This document shows, piece after piece, positions 39,401-51,400 of a DNA stretch of 64,000 bases. The DNA is from Lucinisca nassula. Its lineage: Eukaryota > Mollusca > Bivalvia > Lucinida > Lucinidae. Each line of letters starts with the position of its first letter. Positions within the stretch are counted from its first letter, which is position 1. Made by a program: the position numbers and the translations under genes. Below the pieces are notes generated by a model. It worked only from the letters and a program-made list of their open reading frames with translations. It searched no databases and was not told the DNA's origin. The DNA is taken from NCBI GenBank assembly GCA_963580285.1, contig OY757011.1:151651092-151715091 (forward strand), read 5' to 3'.

Positions 39401-42400
39401 TGAATGCAAGTAGAACGTTTTCTCATGCACTAATGCGAAAATCACCTGGAAATAAATATCACAGCGAAGAAAAACATTTTACCTATACATTGATACCAAA
39501 CCTGTTAAAATCTGTGCACTTTAGCCATGTATATCGTTCGATTAACACTGTCTACTCTTGTATACTAATACAAAACATGGTTGGAAGAAGGTCAGAGTAC
39601 GCCGTTGAAATACGGTCCTATATTAAGAATCGTTGTATTCTTGGTATACGGTGCAAAGACATTTTTGATGAAATATGTTCGGTTTATGGGCATAATCAAA
39701 TGTCTTTACCGACAGTTTTTCGTTGGTGTAAGAAATTCAGCTGTGGGCAAGGCTCAACAGAAGATGCACCACATGATTGTTGGCCAAAAAGAGCAACATC
39801 TGCCAAGATGGTTGCTAGAGTGAAAGAAATAGTTGCTACCGATGCACGATACACCACTAGGCAAATAGCTAGTATGGTTGGCATCTCATTAGGAGCAGCT
39901 CATACAATTCTGAAACGGGATTTGAAAATGAGAAAGATCTGTGCTAGATGGATTCCCCATCTGTTGACTGATGAGCAGAAAAAGACACGCATTCAGTGCG
40001 CCAAGAAAAGCTGCTTAAAAAGTTTCCAAATTACAATGCACGGTCTTTCGTTGTCACAGATGACGAGACATGGGTTCACTTTTTTGAGCCAAAACGAAAG
40101 ATTCAGAACAAAATATGGGCAACAAAGTATTGCAAAAGACCATGCATTGCAAAGTGGACCATGAGCGTCAAGAAGGTAATGTATGCCATATTCTTTTCAA
40201 ATCAGGGCCCTGCTATTCAGGTTGCTGTGCCTTAAGGCAAATCTGTAAATGTGAAGTTTTCAAGAATAAAGTTCTTCGAAAATTGAAGAAATATTTCAAA
40301 GAACGAAGACCCGCAACTGGTTTGGCCAATGTCAGATTGCTACATGACAATGCGTCATCGCACAAGGCGTTCATTGTGCAGGACTATCTTAAGCAGGAAA
40401 AGGTTGTTGAACTCCCTCACCCCCCGTATTCCCCTGACCTTGCCCTGTGTGACTTTTTTTTTTGTTCCCGCGGCTGAAAAATACCTTTCTGGTCGAAAAT
40501 TTGTACAGCGCAAACACCTCGGTTCTGCAGTATTACAGTGCCTTCATAGTTTACCTCGAAAAGACTACCAAAATGCATTCAACGATTGGATCAGAAGACT
40601 GAAAGTTTGTATATCTGTTAAAGGGGAATACTTTGAGGGGACAAAATAAATTTTTCAGCGAAATCTATCTTGGAATCATTTTTATGTGCTTAGTTGCATT
40701 CATATTTGAACAGTCCTTGTATAGCTAATTAGCTCTTCAAAATCACCATTTGGAGTGGTAAATTATCAGTTTAGCAGTTGCAAATATCATTTACACTATT
40801 TGTGCCAGTAAAACTGACAATTACTCTCCTCAAATGTCTGCTAGAATTTAATGTTAACATTTTCCTTTACTATACATGCATGAAACTAAGTACTGAAAAT
40901 ACAGCAGACAAAAATAATGGGTCATACGACAACATCTGTCCTCTGGCAGGGCATCCCACTTCCTAGTACCTTGCAATAAAAGCAATTTTTGTTTGTCTGG
41001 AGCTCATCAGCCCAGTTGACACCAAGCCAGTCAGTTAACCTAACCACACTTCTCCTAGATAGGCTTATACAAAAGCAGTTAACCAATACAGTGCACCTTC
41101 TTTTGCCATAAACTGACAACTGCCCTTCTTGAATCAGCAGAATGACCATAGAAAAGATTTTATGATCAATATCCCTGAGTGAATGTTACCAACCAGGCAA
41201 CCTCCTGATCACTAGTCAGACTGAACTTCCTAAGCTGACCATAAAACAGAAAACTTCCCACACAACATCAGGATCACAGGCAAGGGCACAATAGTACTGG
41301 ATAAAATTTTAGATCAATACTGAAATCTACTGAAGGGTTTGGAAACTATGTTCTTAATAAAACCAAAATACCCCACCACTGTTGGGCAGTATAGCCTACT
41401 TTGAGATTTTGTACAACTGGGAACAACATAGATATGATACACATGCAAAATGTTCTACCTGTAAACAGATTTATGAGAGATAACAATGTATAACCTTCCA
41501 TGAATGTCCTTACTATACATCTGAAGCCTCCATCTATATCTACCATCAGTCCAATTATGCAGGCCCCCAACCATAGGGGCTTGAAGAAATATATGGGCTG
41601 CATGATTCTTCCATGCAGAGCTGAATCCGGCCCGCACACTAGTACTGGTAAACCGCTTAGAGGATCTAAGCCTGTCCAGGAACCGCGGTGCGAGGCTGAC
41701 CGTCCGTGCTAATAAACTCTATTGGTTTCAATGGGTGACAGGGCTTGAGATGTCATTTCATCTCAATGTGGGGTAAAAGTCCCACAAAATTGGAAGCAAC
41801 GTCTCCAAAATGACCTTTACAGTGTTGACGGGGCTGTTAAACCTCAAATCAAAAAAACAGTCAATTATGCACTAAATCAATTTGGAAAATTATAAGCTTT
41901 TTAAAACCTTCAACTAAAATACACATATGGCTGCCTTCACTGACATCAGGACCAGTTGTTCAAAACAAACGATAGTGTAAGTTAACATATCGTTGAAACT
42001 TTGATAATTTAAAATGGCAAATATACTACTATTTTTGCAGAAAAAATGTAAGCAGCTTTTGCATTTGAAAATCTGCTCACATTTTCTGAAAAAATGTCAG
42101 CAGCTTTTGCTTTGCACATTTTTTTCAGCAAAATACCACTATTAGATATTGTACCTAACTAGATCATTTGACCCTTTGATTACTTTTAACTCTTGTCCTG
42201 CTGAGCCTGGATATGTCTTGTCTTTCAAACAATGAAGATCCAGATCAGATGGCTTCTGAAGAAGCCATCTGATCAGGATCTTCATTGTTTGTCATCCAGT
42301 TTATGAATTTGTCACAATAATTTGCATCAAGTAATCTGATTGGTTGTTAGTCAGTAGTGGGTGTGGCATATTAAAATATTCGGCATGTCAAGGGTTAAGT

Positions 42401-45400
42401 TCATTAAGCTAATGCTTTGAACAACTGGACCTAGGGTGATGGGTACACTCTTCCTGTACATCTGTATAGGAAACTTAAGCCAAAACTGGAGTTCAGAACA
42501 TACTTGACAAGAAGGCCAGCACAGGTATCGCCATAGAAACTGTAGCAGAAATCTTTGAGAGCTGGAGTAGAACTGATGGGAGTAGTCTCATCATCACTTC
42601 CTTCATCTCTAGAGTACACAGCCTCAGCGAGGTCACACACAACTTGGCACACTTAGATACCATACCAAACTGTAGACACTTCACCAGCTCTCTCTGCACG
42701 AAGGAAGAGTACACTTACTTTGTTTTGCAATGGTTACTTTAAACCTTTCAACTGCAGAACACGACTAGCAGTCAGCACTATCTTACAACAGTTACTTTTA
42801 ACACTTTTTGTACCAAATGGAATCTTCCTCCTTATATATACCAGGAGTCCATTCCAAAATCAAGGGGTGTCAGGTGCTGTTTTCTTCAAAGTGTATTTGG
42901 AAAATGGCTTAACCTTTCGCAAACAGTGTAGGCCCTGATCAGATGCTGCGTTCTGCGGCGTCTGATCTGGGCATGCACTGTTTGCCAGGGTACCCGCTTA
43001 GGGGTTTCTGGTACAAAATGTGTTAACTCATCAACTGGTAATTACATCTAGCAGACGACTTTTTCAGATTTTTTCTTCTTCTTGTTTTTTTAAAAACAAG
43101 AGCACCGCATGCAGGTGCCAAAGCTTGGCTGCAGTTTCTTTTAGAAATATATAGGGCATGTTTGATTATAAGCAACAGAACTACTTAAAAACATTAAACT
43201 GGAAGTGCCATAATTATGTGGGTTAAAATACTTCTCCACAGTTGTGTGTCAGAAAGGCAGAATAAGTAAGATAGAATTCCATGGTGACCTTGAAAATTAG
43301 GTCAAGGTCACCAAATTCCTTTCTGCAATGGTGACCCTCCAAATTATGCTAAATACCAAACATGATGAGAATTCATCCATCAGTTCTTGAGAAATCGCAG
43401 TGAAACAATTTTTAAACAAAAATTCTAAGTCGAAAAAGGGGCATTACTGTACCAAAAATTTTTTAGGGTTACCTCACCTATTGGTATGAGTTCCCCTTTT
43501 TGTAATAAGCAACTAGTCCGAATTTCAATTTAATATGTTCAGTAATGACAGAGATATTACAAAATGTCCAAGTTTTTGCACGACGACGACACAGACGACG
43601 AAAAAAAATCTAAGTAGAAAAAGGGGCATAACTGTGCCAAAAATATTTTGAGGTTACCTCACCTATTGGTATGAGTTCCCTTTTTGATAATGAACAACTA
43701 GTCTGAGTTTCAAGGAAATATGTTCAGTAATGACAGAGATATTACAAAATGTCCAAGTTTTTGCACGACGACGACATAGACGACGAAAAAAATTCTAAGT
43801 CGAAAAAGGGGTATAACTGTGCCAAAAATATTTTGAGGGTTACCTCACCTATTGCTAAGAGTTTCCTTTTTCATAATGAACAACTAGTCTGAGTTTCAAG
43901 TAAATATGTTCAGAAATGACAGAGATATTATAAAATGTCCAAGTTTTTGCACGACGATGACACAGACGACTCCAGAGCTACGACAATACCTTGTCGTTTT
44001 CTTCGAAAACAGCCGAGCTAAAAATAAGGTTCTACATTACATGTGAACCATCTGCTGTGTGTTAAATACAAACAAATAAAGCAATATTTCATCTTGGATC
44101 AACAAAGAATGTTGTATGTCCTGCTTATAAACTTTAAAATGCCAACAATTTGGTATTTTACAATTTATGAGCAGAACAAATTTCAAGCTTAAGTGAGTGG
44201 AACATGGAAGAAGTTTTATAACCCTTGGCCATGACCTGCACCTATGGCTTTTTTAAAGTTTCTTCTGACATATTTACTGACCTGTCTGTTTCTATCCAGA
44301 TGGTTGTGGTAGGTTACCATGGCAGCCAGCACTGGGAACAGGTAGGTATGGAAGTCAGAGCGGGTAAATTTGCCAGAAACATTAACTAACTTCTCGGGAA
44401 AACCAAGCAGTCGGTCTGTCACCTAAAAAAGTAAAAATTATAATACAATTTAACCCTTTCAGACCTGCAGACTGGTACAGATACATATGCAAACAGTATA
44501 GATCCAGACATCTGATCAGGATCTACACTGTCTGCCATCCCGTTGATGGTTATTGACCAAACCCCCTACTAACTGAGTGGATATGTCCAAATTCAAAGAT
44601 GGTAGGGATCACTTCAGAAAACCCACAGGTGAAAAGGTTAAATACAAAACTTTCTAAGCTGTTTTGAGAACTTACTGTAAAAATATTTTAGAAGTAATGT
44701 TTTTATCAGGATGTTTCCTGCAAAAGGCTTACCATGATCTTAGAAAGGATTCCATACAAGGTATTTACTTGTGTTTAACCTTTACCCCTCTCTAGGCTAA
44801 ATCAGCAGACGACAAATTATTGGTGTTTTTCTTACTTTTCCCAGAAAACAGGATCTGACATCTCATGGAAATTGTCTCCATGGGAGATGGGAAACATTAG
44901 GCAAACACGCCTATACAAATACATTGCCACCTTTATTGCCGAAAAAATGAAAATTTTAGGATGAAAAATTGTGATATTTTTCTTATTTCTGCTCAAAATA
45001 TAGATTGTGGGCACTCGTTAGAACCGCCTCATCGAGGCGGTTCTAACGAGTATCCACAATCTATATTTAGAGCATAAATAAAAAAAATAAGGTATACCCC
45101 CGGAAACCCAAGTTTTGCTATATAAAAGTGGGGTTCAAGGGGGTCAAAATTATATAGACTGTTTTCGTGATGGTTCTGTTTTCTAGGAAAAATAAGAAAA
45201 ATATTTCAAAATGTCATCTGCTGAAAAAAAAATACCCAGCATGCAGAGCGTACATGATTTTCTGAACAAATCCATGATCAAATTTGGTGGTAAAACAGGC
45301 TCTGGTAAAGGCATCTCCACAGCATAATTTATATAGCAACAATATTCCTTTCATATGAGCCCCGCCAAGTGAATTTGTGTCTTCGAGCATTCCGTCATGA

Positions 45401-48400
45401 TAAATTTTAACTGTGCATGCCCAGCTATTCAGAGGGGCCAGGGATATGGCTTTCTGTCTGAAGGTTCCCCTTGATTCACTGCTTGTATGAGCGAGCAGCA
45501 AAGGTTCTGGCAAGACTGCGTGGATGCGCAGGCTCGCCTGAACCTTCGCTGCTCGCATAGGCGACAAGTACCATTATCGCTTGACGGGGCCCATATGGAA
45601 ATCACATAAAAACATCACGATGTAATTCTTTAATACACAGGCAAACAGCAATGTTTCAGAAACTGTTCACACCTTCAAAGCTAAACTGTAGTCAAATCAA
45701 TGTTAACCGTTCAAGCTGGTGACGTCACAACATGGCGCTGGCAAGTTTACTGTGTTAGAGAGGGAGATGACTTTTAGTTTTATTCGGACTTTCTGGGAGT
45801 TATTCTGTGAATAGTTTGGGCTCAGAGCCTCGTGGTATAATAGCGAACTTGACTTTGTGCAGAATTCTTTCAGACAGACTGAGTATTACTGAAAATGAGT
45901 GGTCATTCAGGTGGTCATGCAGGTGCCACGTGGAATGTCGTGGTGGGTAGATCCCGGCCCAAAGTCGCAAGAGGGGGCAGAGGTGCCAGGGGCGGATATT
46001 CCAGTGGCTGTTATAGACCTGAAATGAGACCCGCAAGTAAACGGCAGAGGGTTTCGGATGGTTCGGCAGGTTCAGCGTCAGGCGTAGGGTCTGGGGCAAG
46101 TAAGATTTTGACTTCTTCACCGCGATAAATTCAAAGAGTTGAATGTTGACGACAAGCTTGACCGAATGTTTGCCTGTGTACAAGATGTTATGTTGACCAA
46201 CGAGAGGTTACTACAGGCAGAACAAATGGTGAATGAATTACGTAACACTGACCTGGTTAACAAGGATCGTATTAATATGTGGGCGTACAAATCTATCGAC
46301 AGCGAAGCATGCCAACGGCGAAATAACTTAGTATTCTGGGGAATCCCCGAAAGCCTGAGCGAGGACTGCCTGGTTGTTCTGAATGACTTTCTTTCCAACC
46401 ATTTGAATCTTGACCCTGATAATATTTTCGTTCAGCGTGTACACAGAATTGGAAAACTGAAACCCCCATCGCGCCATGGACCAGGGTCAGTTAAACCTAG
46501 ACACAGACCATTAATAGCGTCTTTTCGGGACTACCCGGATGTGGAACTTATCCTGTCAAACGCAGATAAATTACAGGGATCCCCATTCGGAATAAATCGC
46601 GACTACCCCCAGGAGATAGTCAACGCCAGGAATCCTCTCTTTCAGGAAAAGAGAGAACTTAAGTCCAAGCACCCAGGGGCCAAAATATCAATCCAGTACC
46701 CAGCCAAACTTGTAAAAGATGGGAAAGTGATCAAGGACATGTTCCCGAACTGGCACGAAATCTTGAAGCGTGACAGACTCAGCCAGCAAAACTACGATAT
46801 GTCAAATAAAACTGACGATTTAGTATTCGACAGTGATGCTTCCGTGTCCCATGACACAGACATGGAGCTCGAACAAGTAACCCCATCTCAGCATCTAATA
46901 TCGGTACCAGCAAATATGATAGGACGCATGGCGGAGCCACCCATCAGTCCCCGCCTACAACAACCCCCCCACGGCAGGTAGCAGCACGGAGAGAGATTCG
47001 CCTACTCGGGCGAACAGTGTAGTATCGGATCAGGGGAGTAGACCTAACTCGCCTGAAAAAGGCCAACCAGACACTTCGAACATTTAGAGACGCGCAGGGT
47101 GTTCATAACTGCATAATTCCGACACTTCACAATCCAGTCAAATTCCAGTCAATATTACTCAAGTGACATACCCACTGAGTGTAAATGGTCCCCCCAATGA
47201 CAATATTTCTAATCCCAATGCGACTTCAAACTCATATAATCTTAAATGTGGCTCATTAAACGTGTGTGGACTCAAACGAAGACTAAATTATCCGGACTTT
47301 GTAGAATTAATAAAGGAGCACGACATTTTTTGTGTAAGCGAATCCAAATTCGATAAATTTGACATTGTTACACTGGAAGGCTTTATTTTCTTTTCTCAGT
47401 GTAGGAAACAGCCGTATATACGTAAAAGCGGCGGCATCGGAGTATTTGTCAGAGACGATATTGCGAAGCACGTGACGGTTATTGATTCAGCCTCGGACTA
47501 TATATTATGGTTCAAGATCAGTAAATTATTCCTGAAAACTGATGAGGACTTAGTATTCGGGGCAGTATATGTACCCCCCTCTGATTCTAGGTTCAATACG
47601 CAAGACGAGCTAGATACATTTGAGATGGAAATATGTAACATGTGCATATCATATAAATATATTAGCCTTTTAGGCAATTATAATGCCCGCACCCATACAA
47701 AAGATGACTTTATTGATGCTGATGATTTCTTTGCTGAACATTTCGAATTTGATGATACTGTTCGCAATTACTACAATGTCTCTGCACTATTGCCTAAGTT
47801 AAATATGTGTATTCAGCGAAGAACTAAGGAATTAGATCACTTTCCCCGTCGCTCCGAATTCGTTTGAGACAGTTACCTTTATGCATGTTTTGGCATCACT
47901 GAAAACATATCTCCGTATTTGCACAGATATGTTGGTTATATACATAATCCATTCACAAATCAGCTCGACACACAGAAAAACAACAAAACAGGACACTTAT
48001 GCAGACCGGGATATTACCAGCATGATTTAAGCATGACCAGGTCAAGTTGACAATGCATTGACAGGTGTAAACATCGATATGACCCGCCTACACACACTAT
48101 TGGAAATTTCATATACTCCCCGAAAAAAGAAACGAGTTGCATAGGTGTTTAGTTCTGTTGTTTTAATGTTCGAGGAGCAACAACTTACAAATGTTTTGCC
48201 ATCCTCCTACGATAGCTGAAGTGATCTATCAACGTAAAGTGCATTAGCTATACTCGGTCTTCTATTATCACCCCGACATGGGCTCCTGATCGGAATATCG
48301 AAATTATACGAGTATTTCCTGGTAATCAATACCCATCTTGTACGCATACCTTATATAGACTGTTTGCACACAAGTACATGTATCCTTTCTTTTTACAGGA

Positions 48401-51400
48401 AACTAAAAATGATATTTATAACCAGTGCAAATATGTGTCTGCATGAATTTCTTACTTGGAAATATGATAGGTAAATGTTCCCAACGGACACGCAGCGCCG
48501 CAGCAACGTTGATTCGTTGATGTGTCAACGCTGAATCGACGATGCATGTGCCACCTGACACCATACTGAAAGCGTGTCCAATAATCCCAACCTTATACAA
48601 ATTTAACCCAACAATAAGTATACATCTAGCTTGTGGTTATTTCAATGTACACCTCAAGCTCCAGCTCCAAACTCACCCTATCGTGAAGTCCAAGAGCTGG
48701 ACCCTACCCCGTCAACGTCTATGTCTGCAGACGATGACGAGGTTAGGCCTTGCCTTTGGCCTTTTAGTACTATCAGTGTTTTTTGGGGGGTTTTTTTCCG
48801 GTACACTTTCAGATATATACATGTAAAATGTGAATATCATTATATTTACAATTCACAGTTCTTGTTGTGACCGTCAGTTTTTTGTATGCTACTATTGATT
48901 ATTTTTTCTCATATGCTACTTGTGTGTAGCCTGAGATTTATTGCATAATAAAGTTCTGTTCTGTTCTGTTCTACTGAGCATGTTTAGTAGACAACATTTT
49001 CAAAGGATTTTTTGTTGTTTTTCAGCAAAAATAAGGTTTTTAGCAGCTGATTTTACATGAAATTCCAAGAGCTATTGATGCTGCAAAATAATGAAAATTA
49101 AAAAGATTGCCATCTGGGGCCAGTTGTTCAAAGCATCGTTAGCTTGTTAGTGGTCATATTGTTAAGTGTTCTAGCAAGTACAATATCTAAAATTTTTCTA
49201 TTTTTGCTGAAAAAAAATGTGAGAAGCTTTTGCATTAGCAAAAAAATGTGAGCAGCTTTTGCATTTGCAAAAGCTGCTCACATTTTTTCAGTAAAAATAT
49301 TTGTATATTTGCCATATTTAGTGATCAAAGTTTTAACTATTCGTTAACGGCATCGTTAATTTTGAACAACCGGCCCCTGGTCTAGAATTTTCTGCAGTAC
49401 TTGACCAGAAAGTAATCAGAATAGAACAGAATAATCCAAAGTAAATAACTTACCATAGCACACAGTTTGCTACACAGTATCTCTACATGGTTTTTCTTAG
49501 AGGAAAGTATCAAAGTTTTGTTCTGTAAAAGTACTGGCAAATTGTCCAGCACACATTTCAATACCTCCCAGTCCTTCTCCTACAAAGAAATAGTGAGAAA
49601 AAAAAAATGTTTGTCTTTCGTCATACTAAGGAAGGCATACTTTTAGTTTTATGAGGGAGACCTTGGCTTTCTGTCTCATCATCATTACGATAACACACCC
49701 ATGTGACACAGTGCATTTTTCATATCTCCACAATGGCTACTTTTCTGATTAAAATCCATGATATTTTACCTATTTATACTGCAAACATAGGTTGTGGGTA
49801 CTCGTTGGAACCACCTCAATGAGCAGAAATAAGAATAATGTATACGCCCGTAAACCCCAGTTTTCTCTATATAAAGTGGGGTTAAGGAGGGTCTTTATTT
49901 CACAGACTTGTTCACGTGATGATGTTAACAGGTCCATATAATAAACACCCCTGTATAGAAAAAAGTGGTGTTTACAGGGGAAACATTATTTTTCTTATTT
50001 CTGGTCCAAGAACTTGTTAGAACCGTCTCATCTGAGCACCCAAAACTTATGTTTGGAAAAGAAATAAGAAAGCTATTACGAAATATCATCAGAAAAATAA
50101 TCATTTTGGAGATATGAAAGAATGCATCACGCCACACAGGTTTCTTTTCTTACCGTGCTTTCCTACAAAAGGATATTGGTTTACGTACCTGTTAACACTA
50201 TTAACCCTTATTGTACCAAATGGAATCTTCCTCTTTATATATAACAGGAGTCCATTTCAAAATTTAGGGGTGTCAGGTTGAATTATCTTCAAAATTGATT
50301 AGGAAAATGGCTGAATATTTTGCAAACAGTGTAGGCCCTGATCAGATGCCACATTCTGCAGCATCTGATCTGGGGCTGCACTGTTTGCCAAGGTACTTGT
50401 TTTGGGGTTTCTGGTACTAAATTGGTTAATATGTTTAATTTTATGCGGACATATTCATGCATGTCATCTTGAATTTAGTGTTTTTTTTTTTAATTTGGTG
50501 GTTTGGAGTTAACAGCCCAGCCAACACTATTAATGCCATATTGAGCCATGGCCTTACAATTAAATGGTTAACCAGTACAGTGCACATATTTAGCCCGAAA
50601 CTGATAAATGTCTTTCTGGAATCAGCATAGGAAGAGTATGACCATAGAAAACATTTCAAAATCAATCTCTACAAAAGAATGTTATATGGATAGATCCCGC
50701 AACATCATGATCACCATTCAAGCTTTGGCTCTCAGAGAACTCTATTCTTAAAGGATAGAATTTTCTCTTGGAGCAAAGTCTTTCCTTTAATAGTGCACTC
50801 TTGTAAGTTAGAGACATGGAATATTTTTAAAAAGAGTTGCTTTCTCTGAAAGCATATCCACTCCCATTTTACATTATTACACTTTTATCGAGTTACATGT
50901 ACCTAAAAAATCAGACTCCTTGAGGACTTGCTGTAATTAACAAATTTGTTTCACAATCCAGCAAGGAGCCCAACAAGAGTTGTTGGAAGACAACATAGCT
51001 CGTCTTTGGGGGCCTAAGTTGGATAAGGGCAAGTTATCAAAAATGTAATTTTTCTTCTATAGAGCAACAAAAAACTTTAACCAAAAACTTCAACATAAAA
51101 TTTCTAAGTCTGTGACCTTGACCTCAAGGTCACTGAGGGAGTGGGGCTGGTACTGTGCAATTTTTTTGACCAATATGTAACATCAGTCCAAGAAGTCACT
51201 AAATCCATCGTGAGGTTTTGGAGATACAGAGCAATAGAAAACCAACCAAAAACTCTAACTTTGAGTGACATACACGGATACGTTCATGCCGATGCCAGTG
51301 TGACTGCTATAGCTCTTCTGTACTTTCGTACAGGCAAGCTAAAAAGTGCAGATGAAATGGCAAACAGTGTATACCCTGATCACTGCTCCTTCAGGAGTAG

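Larger units (their letters stand above)
45730..48975 (+). mobile_element. Non-LTR retrotransposon (LINE), internally deleted
   Basis: Order: possible 5' leader from about 45730, ORF1 (45895-46981), endonuclease part of ORF2 (47163-47867), about 1 kb of decayed or unrelated sequence, a 3' UTR and a TTCTG-repeat tail (48951-48970). No reverse transcriptase motifs (such as FADD-like boxes) are visible between 47868 and 48900. It sits in the intron between TSC2 exons 9 and 8, opposite in orientation. A pentanucleotide tail is usual for CR1/L2/Jockey-like groups, but I cannot assign the clade. Confidence 0.8.

Noticed and set aside
39400..39577. N-terminal extension of the mariner transposase frame
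   Set aside because: It begins inside the terminal inverted repeat; the family start is the ATG at 39578 ([10 protein letters not shown]).
45214..45567. 117-codon minus-strand frame
   Set aside because: Coincides with the M11 repeat, which also occurs reversed at 56185-56425.
46139..47867. Host nuclease or RNA-binding gene
   Set aside because: Order of ORF1-like and APE-endonuclease domains plus a TTCTG tail identifies a LINE; it is also frameshifted.
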